DNA of 64,000 nt from Paenarthrobacter aurescens (lineage in GTDB: Bacteria > Actinomycetota > Actinomycetes > Actinomycetales > Micrococcaceae): the NCBI RefSeq assembly GCF_025421775.1, contig NZ_JAOEFX010000002.1, positions 1-64,000 on the forward strand, written 5' to 3'. Each line of letters opens with the position of its first letter. The first letter of the stretch is position 1. A model generated the notes under the pieces. It saw only the letters and a list, made by a program, of their open reading frames with translations. It did no database searches and was not told where the DNA came from. A program made the position numbers and the translations under genes. Below are positions 50,827 through 59,649 of the stretch, one piece after another.

Positions 50827-51580
50827 CCCCTGCATGTTCGGTAACGGTCACGCCCTGCTCGGTAAGGTGGTCCGCCACATTGAAACTCTCCAGCTCCCAA
50901 GGGCCAGCGCCCGACGGGCGCACATAGCGGGTGATAGATGCATTAAGCACCGATGTGGTGGAGGCCAGGTCCAGGATTTCCTCCTCTGACATGCCCTCCA
51001 AAACGTAGCGGACAAGCAGGATGACGGCGTCGTGACAGACCAGCATCACGCGATGGCCCTTTCCCAGGGTGTTGAGTTCATCCAGGACAGAGCGCAGGCG
51101 GAGCGCCACGTCGGCCCATGACTCACCACCCGGCGGCCGGTAGTACAGCTTGCCCAGCCAGAGCCTCCGCTCGGCTTCGTCCGGGTATCGGGCCTCCACG
51201 CCATGACGTGTCAGCCTGTCCAGGATGCCCAGTTCCCGGTCGCGCAGACGCTCATCTGTCAGTACTTTCAGGGGCCACCCGGCCGTCTCAACAGCGATGT
51301 CCGCTGTCTGCCTGGCACGCGCGTAGGGGGAGGAAACCACTGTGTCCGGCCTTGATTGTTCAGGGATCCGGGCCAGCGCCGTGCCCAATGCTTTCGCCTG
51401 GTCCTGACCCGTGCCCGATAGGTTCACGTCGGGATCCCTGGCCGGGACGTCGATGATCTCCGCCCCCGCCAAGTGTGCTTCCGTGGCGGCCACGTTCCCT
51501 TCGCTCTCACCGTGCCGGATCAGCAGCAGCTCGACAGCTCCGGCTTCCTGCACAGCATCTGTCAGTCCGTCCTCGTTCAT
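50804..51580 (-). CDS. Histidine phosphatase family protein
   Basis: A 258-residue phosphoglycerate-mutase-like phosphatase: the RHG motif ELLLIRHGESEGN with the phospho-accepting histidine, SSPYARARQTADIA, the second-half ESWADVALRLRSVL and VCHDAVILLVRYVL with the second catalytic histidine. Substrate unknown. It overlaps nnrD. Confidence 0.9.
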   Translation of the reverse strand: MNEDGLTDAVQEAGAVELLLIRHGESEGNVAATEAHLAGAEIIDVPARDPDVNLSGTGQDQAKALGTALARIPEQSRPDTVVSSPYARARQTADIAVETAGWPLKVLTDERLRDRELGILDRLTRHGVEARYPDEAERRLWLGKLYYRPPGGESWADVALRLRSVLDELNTLGKGHRVMLVCHDAVILLVRYVLEGMSEEEILDLASTTSVLNASITRYVRPSGAGPWELESFNVADHLTEQGVTVTEHAGDASVHPQ

Positions 51581-51715
51581 GAAGAATCACCCCTCCGCGT
51601 GCTTTGCCGAATGCAGAACACTACCCACTGCGTACCCACCGGGTCCAGACAGTAAACGCACGACGGCGATCGGGAACCTCTGTCGCACAGACCGGCAGTG
51701 AAGTAAGTTGCTCGC

Positions 51716-53017
51716 ATGAAGGACACATACCCGGTCATTGTGGTCGGTGCCGGATTTGCAGGCGTTGCAGCAGCCAAAGAACTCGGCCGCAAGGGCGTAC
51801 GCGTCTTGCTTATCGACTCGAACAACTACCATCAGTTCCAGCCGCTCCTTTATCAGCTGGCTACGTCCCAGATCGGCGTTTCGGCCATTGCCCGGCCACT
51901 GCGCGCCGTCTTCCGGCGATTCAAGACGGTCAAAGTTCTCACAGCCACAGTGAAATCCGTGGATGCAGCCAAGAGAACGGTCACCACTTCGGACGGCCAG
52001 ACGCTGGAGGCCGGGATTCTGGTCCTCGCCGTGGGTGCCGTACCCAATTTCTTCAACACTCCAGGGGCTGAACAGATAGCTTTCCCGCTGTACTCGGTGA
52101 CCGATGCCACCAAGCTGGGCACGGGGCTTACCCGGCTGCTTGACCAGGCCGACAGGAACCCGGACGGTTCCGTGGACGTGGTGGTAGTGGGCGGCGGTCC
52201 AACAGGGGTTGAGACTGCCGGGGCCATGGCCGAGAACGTCAAATACGTGGTGAGCAAATATTTCTCGCCAGAGCTCGCAGCACGCTGTCGTGTGCACCTG
52301 GTGGACATGGTTCCCAGCGTCTTGAACATGTTCTCCGCTAAATCCCAGAGCTATGCCACAGAACACCTGAAGAAGGTGGGCGTTCAGCTTCACATGGGAC
52401 TGGGCGTTACGGAGGTCCGCGCGGACGGAGTGACCTTGGCAGATGGGAGTTCCGTGCCGGGACAGATCGTTGTGTGGGCCGGGGGCCTGAAGGCGGGCGA
52501 CCTGATTGCCGGCTCAGGTTTGACCCAGGGGAGAGGGGGCCGGATCGATGTCCACACGGACTTGACTGCTCCTGACATGGACGGCGTGTATGTCATTGGG
52601 GATTGCGCCAACATCACCGATTCCACAGGTGCCAAATTGCCGCAATTGGGTTCGGTCGCCCAGCAAGCCGGAAAGTGGGCAGCCTCCAACATACTTGCGG
52701 ATCTCAACGGCGGCAGTCGGACGCCGTTCAAGTATGTGGACAAGGGCTACATGGCAATGGTCGGGCGGGGCGCTGCTGTGGCGGAGCTGGGCCGCAAACG
52801 CATCCAGCTACAAGGGCTCTTCGCCTTCTTGTCCTGGCTCCTCGTCCATCTCGCACTGTTGTCCGGACTCCAGCAAAAGGTCCGGGCACTGTTTTCGTGG
52901 CTCAACGGTTACCTCCTGCACAGTCCTGCCCAAGTGGTGGTCAGTGGTCCCCTTGAAAAGGAGCCACCCGAAGAGGCAGAACCAAACGCTATGGGGCTGC
53001 CTGACCCGCGACTATGA
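51716..53017 (+). CDS. ndh: Type II NADH dehydrogenase (NDH-2) family
   Basis: A 433-residue pyridine nucleotide-disulfide-type flavoprotein: VIVVGAGFAGVAAAKEL (FAD), DVVVVGGGPTGVETAGAM (NADH), DGVYVIGDCANI (FAD ribityl) and a C-terminal membrane-associating tail with hydrophobic patches (LFAFLSWLLVHLALLSGL). The sequence IDSNNYHQFQPLLYQ is typical of NDH-2. It should oxidise NADH and reduce quinone without pumping protons. It overlaps the convergent 52989 gene by 29 bases. Confidence 0.88.
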   Translation: MKDTYPVIVVGAGFAGVAAAKELGRKGVRVLLIDSNNYHQFQPLLYQLATSQIGVSAIARPLRAVFRRFKTVKVLTATVKSVDAAKRTVTTSDGQTLEAGILVLAVGAVPNFFNTPGAEQIAFPLYSVTDATKLGTGLTRLLDQADRNPDGSVDVVVVGGGPTGVETAGAMAENVKYVVSKYFSPELAARCRVHLVDMVPSVLNMFSAKSQSYATEHLKKVGVQLHMGLGVTEVRADGVTLADGSSVPGQIVVWAGGLKAGDLIAGSGLTQGRGGRIDVHTDLTAPDMDGVYVIGDCANITDSTGAKLPQLGSVAQQAGKWAASNILADLNGGSRTPFKYVDKGYMAMVGRGAAVAELGRKRIQLQGLFAFLSWLLVHLALLSGLQQKVRALFSWLNGYLLHSPAQVVVSGPLEKEPPEEAEPNAMGLPDPRL

Positions 53018-53723
53018 ACTTGGCTGCGGCAGCGACCAGCTGGGCATTTCCCTGGGCCATCGTGCCGTCCGGCAACACGAGAGTATCTTCCAGCCCGATA
53101 CGTGAGTCCAAACCCCATCGAGCAGCAAGGCCCAGAGCCGGCCACGTGGAACGTTCCTCGCCGTGCAGCAGGATGGGCGTACCGTTTGCTCGATCGCGTG
53201 CGAAGGACACCAGACTTTCAGCTGTGGCGGTCACGTCCCCGGCAGGGATGTCCTGGATTTCCACCAGTACCCGCAGGCATTTGTTGTGCAGTGGCGAAGC
53301 AGCCCATCGGTGGGCAGCGTCCGAATGCCAGATTCCGGCTTCGATGCCGATTCCCCGTTCGTGAAGGGCCTGGGCAACATCCCCGGCGCCGTCTTCATGC
53401 CAGTTCACCGAGGCAAAATCAGGTACCTCAACCCATGACTCGATCATCTCCAACCGGGTTGCTGCATCAGGCGCGCTCCAAGCGCCAGTGGTCACGCCCA
53501 ATGGAGTGCCCGGGCACGTTGCACGCAGGGTCGCCAGCCATGAGGCCACGTGGTGTGCTTCCAAGCTGTCTTCGCCACGGGGATTCTTCGGATGGACATG
53601 GATGGCACCTGCCCCGGCCGCCACTGCCACGGCTGCGTCCTGCGCAAGGTGGGCAGGATCGATGGTCAGCCGGGGATGTTCCGAAATTCTGCGGGCTCCG
53701 TTGAGACAGACCTGTAGCATCAT
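52989..53723 (-). CDS. BKACE-family (3-keto-5-aminohexanoate cleavage) protein
   Basis: A 244-residue TIM-barrel protein with DUF849/BKACE features: N-terminal LQVCLNGARR, zinc-binding GAIHVHPKNPRGEDSLE, LGVTTGAW, ASVNWHEDGAGDVA and the final RIGLEDTLVLPDG. The family condenses beta-keto acids with acetyl-CoA. It is somewhat shorter than usual, so substrate range is uncertain. ATG 53723 or 53720 start it; longer in-frame starts lack family sequence. Confidence 0.8.
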   Translation of the reverse strand: MMLQVCLNGARRISEHPRLTIDPAHLAQDAAVAVAAGAGAIHVHPKNPRGEDSLEAHHVASWLATLRATCPGTPLGVTTGAWSAPDAATRLEMIESWVEVPDFASVNWHEDGAGDVAQALHERGIGIEAGIWHSDAAHRWAASPLHNKCLRVLVEIQDIPAGDVTATAESLVSFARDRANGTPILLHGEERSTWPALGLAARWGLDSRIGLEDTLVLPDGTMAQGNAQLVAAAAKFIVAGQAAP

Positions 53724-53818
53724 CCGCCAATAGTAGGGGCCACCCCACGCGCGCCCGCAAGCGCCACTGCCGCCCCAAGCTGGGAAGATAACAGGAGGAA
53801 CCCCGAACAAGGAGCATC

Positions 53819-54280
53819 ATGACACTCAAAGAACGCTTGAAAGCTGACGTCGTCGACCACATGAAGGCCGGCAACAAGATCGCGTTGACCACTGTGCGCA
53901 ACGTGTTGGGCGAGATCACTACCCGTGAGAAATCAGGCAAGACACCGGTGGAACTCGACGATGCGCAGGTGACGTCGCTGCTCCAGAAGGAAGCTGCCAA
54001 GCGCCGGGACACCGCCCGCATCTACACGGAGGCCGGAGAAGCTGACCGTGCTGCGGCCGAGGTCGCAGAAGCGGAGATCATCGAGGCTTACCTCCCCAAG
54101 CCACTCACTCGTGAAGAAGTTGAAGGGATCGTTGACGAGGCTATCTCTGCCCTGAAAGCAGAGGGGCAGGAACTGTCAATGCGTTCCATCGGTGCCGTCA
54201 TGAAGCCGGTCACCGCCAAGGTGGCAGGTCGCTTCGATGGCAAGACCGTCAGCGAGATTGTCCGCGGACGCTTGGCCTAA
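53819..54280 (+). CDS. GatB/YqeY domain-containing protein
   Basis: A 153-residue YqeY-like protein: LKERLKADVVDHMKAGNKIALTTVRNVLGEI, VTSLLQKEAAKRRDTARIYTEAGEADRAAAEVAEAEIIEAYLPK and RSIGAVMKPVTAKVAGRFDGKTVSEIVR. The fold matches the tail domain of GatB amidotransferases; its role, perhaps tRNA-related, is unproved. It is a stand-alone gene. Confidence 0.93.
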   Translation: MTLKERLKADVVDHMKAGNKIALTTVRNVLGEITTREKSGKTPVELDDAQVTSLLQKEAAKRRDTARIYTEAGEADRAAAEVAEAEIIEAYLPKPLTREEVEGIVDEAISALKAEGQELSMRSIGAVMKPVTAKVAGRFDGKTVSEIVRGRLA

Positions 54281-54304
54281 GCTACACCCGTGGCCGGCAA
54301 CGAA

Positions 54305-55036
54305 TCAGTTGACCCCAAGAAGCCACCGCAAAGTGTCAGCATTACGCACCGCGTTGCCACCGCCGTCGTTGTTGAAATAGGCGTACACGTCCTTGCCGGA
54401 GCCGCTCCACTCACGGATCCGGTCAGCCCACCAGCGAAGATCGTCGTCCGAATAGGAGCCGCCGTAAAGGTGCTGGTGATCCGGGCCGTGCAGCCGGACG
54501 TAGACGAACGGCGCGGTGGCCCGCAGGATGCAGGGCAGGTTGGCGCCACTCATGATGCAGTACGCGGCTGCGTGGCTTTCAAGCAGCGCGTACACGTCGG
54601 GGTGGTCCCAACTGTCATGCCGGAACTCAACGGCAACGCGGATCCAGTGGGGCAGGGCAGCCAGAAAGTAGTCCAACCGGGCGTCGTCGCGGGCAAAACC
54701 GGGTGGGAGTTGGACCAACAGGACGGCCCGTTTGTCGCCGAGCCCGTGCCAGCAGCGAATGATCCGTTCCACCCACACCTCCGGACCGTACAGCTTCTTG
54801 GCGTGGGTGAGTCCCCGGGGCGCCTTGACGGACAAGGCAAAGCCCGCAGGCAGCCGGTCTCGCCAACTCGCAAACGAGGTGTCCCGGGGCCAACGATAAA
54901 AGCTCGCGTTGAGCTCCACGGTGCTGAACCTTGCGGCGTAGTGGGCCAGGCGCTTCGAGGGCGGAAGACCTGGCGGGTAGAGCACACCTTCCCAATGGGC
55001 GTAGCTCCAACCCGATGTGCCGATATGGATGCCCAT
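54305..55036 (-). CDS. DUF72 domain-containing protein
   Basis: A 243-residue TIM-barrel protein: IGTSGWSYAHWEGVLYPPGLPPSKRLAHYAARFSTVELNASFYRWP, LLVQLPPGFARDDARLDYFL, VAVEFRHDSW and FVYVRLHGP. The DUF72 family has no agreed function; a nucleic-acid-modifying role has been suggested. ATG 55036 is clear from the family start. It is convergent with the YqeY gene. Confidence 0.92.
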   Translation of the reverse strand: MGIHIGTSGWSYAHWEGVLYPPGLPPSKRLAHYAARFSTVELNASFYRWPRDTSFASWRDRLPAGFALSVKAPRGLTHAKKLYGPEVWVERIIRCWHGLGDKRAVLLVQLPPGFARDDARLDYFLAALPHWIRVAVEFRHDSWDHPDVYALLESHAAAYCIMSGANLPCILRATAPFVYVRLHGPDHQHLYGGSYSDDDLRWWADRIREWSGSGKDVYAYFNNDGGGNAVRNADTLRWLLGVN

Positions 55037-55075
55037 GGGGTGGATGCTACCGGGTGACTGGAGCGTGCCAACAGG

Positions 55076-55318
55076 TCAGTGCTTGGCTGCCGTTCGTGCC
55101 ATGAGGGCCCGGAGGTCGTCGGCAACCTTGGCCACCTCGCGTTGCCTGGCGCTTCGGCTCGGTTTCGAGCCATGGCCCGCAGGCCCGGCCTTCCGGGGAG
55201 CGGTGCGGGGTTGCGGATCGTGACGGAACGCTGCGTCGCGTCCAATCTGAGGATCACGCACGGGCGCGTCTACGGTGACGGCTCCCTGTAGGGGATCGTG
55301 GAAGAGCGGGAGGTTCAT
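55076..55318 (-). CDS. Small hypothetical protein
   Basis: An 80-residue polar, basic protein beginning MNLPLFHDPLQGAVTVDAPV and ending in a helix (QREVAKVADDLRALMARTAAKH). The middle is proline- and arginine-rich and likely disordered. No family recognised. It lies upstream of the DUF72 gene in the same direction, with 39 bases between. Confidence 0.5.
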   Translation of the reverse strand: MNLPLFHDPLQGAVTVDAPVRDPQIGRDAAFRHDPQPRTAPRKAGPAGHGSKPSRSARQREVAKVADDLRALMARTAAKH

Positions 55319-55419
55319 GGTCACTGATCCTGACACAAGCGTCCCAACTCCGATATGGACAGTTGCCTACAGGCCTTCCGAACGACTGTGCAGATGTCCA
55401 TTCGGGCCGGGGCCGGGAC

Positions 55420-55878
55420 CTAACCCCACAATGCCTTCTTGAGCAGTGCCCTCAGCTGCACGTTTTCTTCCCCGGTGAGGGATGCAAGCTGGGTTTCCTC
55501 GCAGACTTCCAGGGCGGCACGTGCCTTGTTGTGGATCCTCCGTCCCTCAGCCGTAGAAACGATGATCTTTGCGCGCCGGTCTTGCTTGCCTTGGGCTCGT
55601 TTGACCAAGCCGCGGTGTTCGAGGTCGTCAACCAGGCTGACCACCTGGCTGGGGTCCAGGCTGAGGAAATCGGCCAGTTCGCGCTGAGTGGGCTCCAGCC
55701 CGCTGCAGGCGAGTGTCAGCACGGAAAATGACCGTTCCCGGAGTCCGTAATCGGCCAGCGCCTTGTTGTTCAGCAGGGAACCCGTGGCGTGCAGTTTGGC
55801 CAGCAACAGGCCCACATCGCTGCCAATTTTTGCTGCGGCCAGGCGCGGGGTTTCCACTTCGGTGCTTTGCGGGCCCAT
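55420..55878 (-). CDS. MarR family regulator of the CoA-dependent catabolic cluster
   Basis: A 152-residue winged-helix regulator: RERSFSVLTLACSGLEPTQRELADFLSLDPSQVVSLVDDLEHRGLVKRAQGKQDRRAKIIVSTAEGR, with the basic wing (DRRAK). It is divergent from the SDR-to-ligase operon, and an inverted repeat TCAATGA-N9-TCATTGA between them may be its operator. MarR proteins at such clusters typically respond to the aryl- or acyl-CoA product. ATG 55878 has GGAG six bases upstream. Confidence 0.9.
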   Translation of the reverse strand: MGPQSTEVETPRLAAAKIGSDVGLLLAKLHATGSLLNNKALADYGLRERSFSVLTLACSGLEPTQRELADFLSLDPSQVVSLVDDLEHRGLVKRAQGKQDRRAKIIVSTAEGRRIHNKARAALEVCEETQLASLTGEENVQLRALLKKALWG

Positions 55879-55917
55879 GACAACTCCAATAGTAATGAAA
55901 AACAATCGTTGACTTTT

Positions 55918-55940
55918 TCAATGATCCGTATTCTCATTGA
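55918..55940. promoter_or_regulatory. Probable MarR operator
   Basis: TCAATGA (55918-55924) and TCATTGA (55934-55940) are exact inverted repeats spaced by nine bases, just after TTGACT (55909-55914), a good -35 for the rightward operon. A clear -10 at 17 bases is not seen. Confidence 0.5.
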
Positions 55941-56017
55941 TCATGACAAGGATCTCACGACGCAGTGGGATCGGCCCCACCGGCTCCGGCCGGTTACTGC
56001 ATGCGAAGGAGCACGCC

Positions 56018-56971
56018 ATGAGCTTGAACGGCAAAGTTGCAATCGTCACCGGGAGCGGACAGGGTCTTGGCCTCGCTTACGCGAGGGAGCTCGCCCGCCA
56101 GGGTGCCGCCGTCGTGATTAATGACGTGAATGCTGAGACCGCGGCGGAGGCTGTTGCGCTGATTGAGGCCGACGGCGGCCGGGCTACGGCCGTGGTGGTT
56201 CCGGTGGGCAACACTGATGCTGCGAAGGCTTTGGTGGCCGGTGCTGTTGAAACGTTTGGCCGGCTGGACAGTCTGGTGACGAACGCCGGGATTCTGCGGG
56301 ATAAGAGCTTGCTGAAGATGACGGACGAGGACTTCGACCTGGTCATCAACGTCCACCTGAAAGGCACTTTCACCTGTGTCCGGGAGGCGTTCGCGTACTT
56401 CAAGGAGAACAACGTCGCGGGCCGGATCATCACGATTGGTTCTCCGACGGGCCAGCGTGGCAACTTCGGGCAGAGCAACTACGCCGCTGCGAAGGCAGGC
56501 ATTGTGGGCATGGTCCGGACCTGGGCTTTGGAGATGAAGAGGGCCGGGGTGACGGTGAATTCGGTGATCCCGGTGGCGGCTACGGCGATGACCAAGACGG
56601 TCCCGTATTTCCAGAAGGCTGTGGAAGCGGACGAGCGTGGCGAGGCGATGCCGGCCTTCTTCCGTCACGATCTTGGTTTTGGAACGGCCGACGACGTTGC
56701 CGGGCTGATTGCCTTCCTCGCCTCTGATGAGGCTGCCGGGATCACGGGCCAGGCGATTGGTGCCGGTGGTGACCGGTTGCAGGTCTGGACGCACCCGACC
56801 GCGGCGAGCACTGAGTACCGAGAGGGCGGCTGGAGCTACGAGGCACTGCAGGAGAACGCCGGTTCGCTGTTCGGCGCCGAGGCGTTGCAGAGCTTCGGCG
56901 AGGAATTCCTTCCGCTGCCTGCGGAGCTCCAGCCCGAGCCGGCTAAATCTGAAGCGGTTCAGGCGCGCTGA
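56018..56971 (+). CDS. SDR family 3-hydroxyacyl-CoA dehydrogenase-like
   Basis: A 317-residue short-chain dehydrogenase: cofactor loop VTGSGQGLGLAYA, NNAG-like VTNAGILRD, catalytic serine in ITIGSPTGQRG and SNYAAAK (Y-x-x-x-K). The C-terminal extension of about 70 residues (WTHPTAASTEYREGGWSYEALQE) is like that of SDRs acting on CoA or ACP thioesters. It could oxidise the 3-hydroxyacyl-CoA formed by the MaoC hydratase. ATG 56018 follows AAGGAG (56006-56011). First gene of a seven-gene operon. Confidence 0.85.
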   Translation: MSLNGKVAIVTGSGQGLGLAYARELARQGAAVVINDVNAETAAEAVALIEADGGRATAVVVPVGNTDAAKALVAGAVETFGRLDSLVTNAGILRDKSLLKMTDEDFDLVINVHLKGTFTCVREAFAYFKENNVAGRIITIGSPTGQRGNFGQSNYAAAKAGIVGMVRTWALEMKRAGVTVNSVIPVAATAMTKTVPYFQKAVEADERGEAMPAFFRHDLGFGTADDVAGLIAFLASDEAAGITGQAIGAGGDRLQVWTHPTAASTEYREGGWSYEALQENAGSLFGAEALQSFGEEFLPLPAELQPEPAKSEAVQAR

Positions 56972-56973
56972 TC

Positions 56974-57864
56974 ATGGCAGAGCGCTATGAACTTGGCATC
57001 GACGCGGCTGCGTTGGATGCGATCGACATGCATGTCCATCTCGAGGTGGACAGTTGCGGGCACGGGTCCTTGCCGGAGGCTTTGACGGAGGCATCGGCGA
57101 AGTACTTCAAGTCTGAGGACCGCACCCCGTCGCTGGACAGGATCGCGGAGGTGTACCGGGAGCTGAACATGGCCGCGGTTGTTTTCACGGTGGATGCCCG
57201 GACGCAGCTCAAGCATGAGCCCAACAGCATCCCGGAGCTGATTGCCGGAGCTGCGCGGAACAACGATGTGCTCATTCCGTTCGGCAGTGTTGACCCCAGG
57301 ACCGGTGAGGACGCGATCGCGGGGGCGAAGCATCAGGCTGTTGAGCTGGGTGCCCGCGGCTTCAAGTTCCACCCGTCGTTGCAGGGTTTCGATCCGTCCA
57401 ACGAGGCGTTCTACCCGCTCTGGGAGACGCTGCAGGAGTTGGGGTTGCCGTGTATTTTCCACACGGGCCAGAACGGCATGGGAGCTGGTCTTCCGGGCGG
57501 GTATGGGATCAAGCTGGCGTACTCGAATCCGTTGTTGCTTGACGCGGTGGCTGCTGATTTCCCGGGCCTGCAGATCATCATGGCCCACCCTTCGGTGCCG
57601 TGGCAGGACGAGGCAAACTCGATCGCGACGCATAAGTCCAACGTGTTCATTGACCTGTCCGGGTGGTCGCCGAAGTACTTCCCGGAGTCGCTCGTTCGTC
57701 TGTCGAATTCGGTGCTGCAGGACAAGGTCCTGTTCGGCACGGACTTCCCGCTGATCACCCCGCAGAAGTGGCTGGGTGCGTTTGCGGACTTGCCGCTCAA
57801 GGACGAGGTCCGCCCGAAGATACTCAAGGACAATGCGGTCAAGCTGTTGGGGCTCGGTGGCTGA
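56974..57864 (+). CDS. Amidohydrolase-2 family hydrolase (beta-ketoacyl-CoA hydrolase-like)
   Basis: A 296-residue TIM-barrel hydrolase of the amidohydrolase-2 / ACMSD type: IDMHVHLEV (H20, H22), GFKFHPSLQGFD, CIFHTGQNGM, IMAHPSVPW and LFGTDFPL. In the Rhodopseudomonas CouO system a protein of this family hydrolyses the 4-hydroxyphenyl-beta-ketoacyl-CoA made during p-coumarate breakdown; the matching gene set here makes that role likely, though a decarboxylase is possible. It starts two bases after the SDR stop. Confidence 0.82.
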   Translation: MAERYELGIDAAALDAIDMHVHLEVDSCGHGSLPEALTEASAKYFKSEDRTPSLDRIAEVYRELNMAAVVFTVDARTQLKHEPNSIPELIAGAARNNDVLIPFGSVDPRTGEDAIAGAKHQAVELGARGFKFHPSLQGFDPSNEAFYPLWETLQELGLPCIFHTGQNGMGAGLPGGYGIKLAYSNPLLLDAVAADFPGLQIIMAHPSVPWQDEANSIATHKSNVFIDLSGWSPKYFPESLVRLSNSVLQDKVLFGTDFPLITPQKWLGAFADLPLKDEVRPKILKDNAVKLLGLGG

Positions 57865-57865
57865 G

Positions 57866-59101
57866 ATGCTGACAACCACGACGACGGAAGCCGGCTTGGG
57901 TGCCCGACTGTACTCGGTAGCGGACTGGTACGACGCCGAGGCGCTCCTGACCACCGAAGAGCGCCGGGTGCTGGGCCGGCTGCGGGACTTCCTTGATACC
58001 GAGGCGAAGCTGTTGCTGGCTGAGTATTGGGAGCGGGGCGAGTTCCCGGAACAACTGGCTCGGCCGTTGATTGACCTTGACTTGATGGAACCGGCCGAGC
58101 TGACCGTCGAGGCCCCCGCGAGGGGGATCTTCCACGGCTTCCGGATCTTCGAACTTGCCCGCACGGACGCTTCCCTTGCTACTTGGTACACCGCCCAGGC
58201 GGGGTTGTTTCGGACCGCGATCCGGGTGGGGGCGTCCGACGAGCAACAGAAGGAGTGGATGCCCCGGGTCATCGACTTCTCCCTCAAGGGTGTCTTCTCG
58301 CTGACCGAACCGGAGCATGGTTCGGACATCGCCGGCGGGCTCGCCACCACCGCCCGTTTCGAACCAGGCCCTGGGACAGAGGCCGACGGCGGAAGCTGGG
58401 TTCTGGACGGCGCCAAGCGGTGGATCGGGGGTGCCTCCACGGCGGATGTGCTGTGTGTGTTCGCCCGTGACGTCGCCGATGGTCAGGTCAAAGCTTTCCT
58501 CGTGGACCGCACCGCCGCCGGAGTGTCCCTGGAGAAAATTCAGGGCAAGACCTCGCTGCGGATGATGCAGAACGCGCACATCACCCTCAAGAATGTCCGG
58601 GTCCCGGAGGCCATGCGCCTGCACAACGTGAACTCGTTCAAGGATGTCGCGGCGATGCTGAGGGCGATGCGCTCGGACGTTGCCTGGATCGCGACCGGCA
58701 TCCAGGCCGGGGCGTTCGAAGCCGCCCTGGCGTATGTGAGGGAACGCCAGCAGTTCGGCCGGTCGCTGGGTTCGTTCCAACTGGTCCAGGAGAAACTGGC
58801 CCGGATGCTCGGCAACATCACCGCGAGTTTGTCGCTCGTGGTGCGGCTGACCGAGCAGCAGGGCTGGGGGATTTACCGGGACCAGGACTCGGCCCTGGCC
58901 AAAATGCAGACGTCCCTGATGATGCGCGAAACCGTCGCCCTCGCCCGCGAAGTGGTGGGCGGCAACGGCATCACGCTCGCGGCCGACGTCGCGCGTTTTC
59001 ATGCCGACGCTGAAGCTGTCTATTCCTACGAAGGCACCCACGAAATCAACGCCCTCATCATCGGCCGCGCCCTCACCGGCGAGGGCGCTTTCACCCGCTA
59101 A
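57866..59101 (+). CDS. Acyl-CoA dehydrogenase (glutaryl-CoA dehydrogenase-like)
   Basis: A 411-residue flavoprotein with three domains: N-terminal helices to GVFSLTEPEHGSDI, a middle beta domain (GGSWVLDGAKRWIGGAS), and C-terminal helices with RQQFGRSLGSFQLVQEKLARML. The C terminus YEGTHEINALIIGRALTG contains the glutamate that acts as base in the glutaryl-CoA dehydrogenase subgroup. It should introduce the 2,3 double bond into a CoA thioester, needed for saturated side chains. It starts one base after the previous stop. Confidence 0.88.
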   Translation: MLTTTTTEAGLGARLYSVADWYDAEALLTTEERRVLGRLRDFLDTEAKLLLAEYWERGEFPEQLARPLIDLDLMEPAELTVEAPARGIFHGFRIFELARTDASLATWYTAQAGLFRTAIRVGASDEQQKEWMPRVIDFSLKGVFSLTEPEHGSDIAGGLATTARFEPGPGTEADGGSWVLDGAKRWIGGASTADVLCVFARDVADGQVKAFLVDRTAAGVSLEKIQGKTSLRMMQNAHITLKNVRVPEAMRLHNVNSFKDVAAMLRAMRSDVAWIATGIQAGAFEAALAYVRERQQFGRSLGSFQLVQEKLARMLGNITASLSLVVRLTEQQGWGIYRDQDSALAKMQTSLMMRETVALAREVVGGNGITLAADVARFHADAEAVYSYEGTHEINALIIGRALTGEGAFTR

Positions 59102-59155
59102 GCGCCTGCTTTTCAGGCAACAACCAGTATTCAAACAACAACACAGGAGGCAAAG

Positions 59156-59611
59156 ATGCCCAATCTCGTCGTCGATTTCGACACCCTGCTCACCATGTCC
59201 GGCAAGGACCTCGGCACCACCGATTACCGTGAAATCACCCAGCAGCAGATCAACCTGTTCGCCGACGCCACGGACGACCAGCAGTGGATCCACACCGATC
59301 CGGAACGCGCCAAGGACGGCCCGTTCGGTGCCCCGATCGCGCACGGTTTCCTCACCCTGTCCCTGATCATCCCGTTCTGGGGCGAGCTCTTCGACGTGGA
59401 CGGCGTCACCACCAAGGTCAACTACGGCCTGGACAAGGTCCGCTTCACCTCACCGGTGAAGGTCGGCTCGAAAGTCCGCATGAACGGCAGCATCGCCGAA
59501 GTCACCGAGGTCAAGGGAGGCGCCCAGATCAAGGTCAACGCCACCATCGAAATCGAAGGCCAGGAACGCCCCGCCGTCGTGGCCGAATTCCTCGCCCGCT
59601 TCTACAAGTAA
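59156..59611 (+). CDS. MaoC family enoyl-CoA hydratase
   Basis: A 151-residue hot-dog protein with the R-hydratase motif: FADATDDQQWIHTDPERAKDGPFGAPIAHGFLTLSL, catalytic D41 and H46. It should hydrate the unsaturated acyl-CoA made by the dehydrogenase. AGGAGG lies just before ATG 59156. It is separated from the ACAD gene by 54 bases. Confidence 0.92.
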   Translation: MPNLVVDFDTLLTMSGKDLGTTDYREITQQQINLFADATDDQQWIHTDPERAKDGPFGAPIAHGFLTLSLIIPFWGELFDVDGVTTKVNYGLDKVRFTSPVKVGSKVRMNGSIAEVTEVKGGAQIKVNATIEIEGQERPAVVAEFLARFYK

Positions 59612-59649
59612 AACTCCCCACCCCTTCCCTCCTCTCGCAAGGAACAGCC

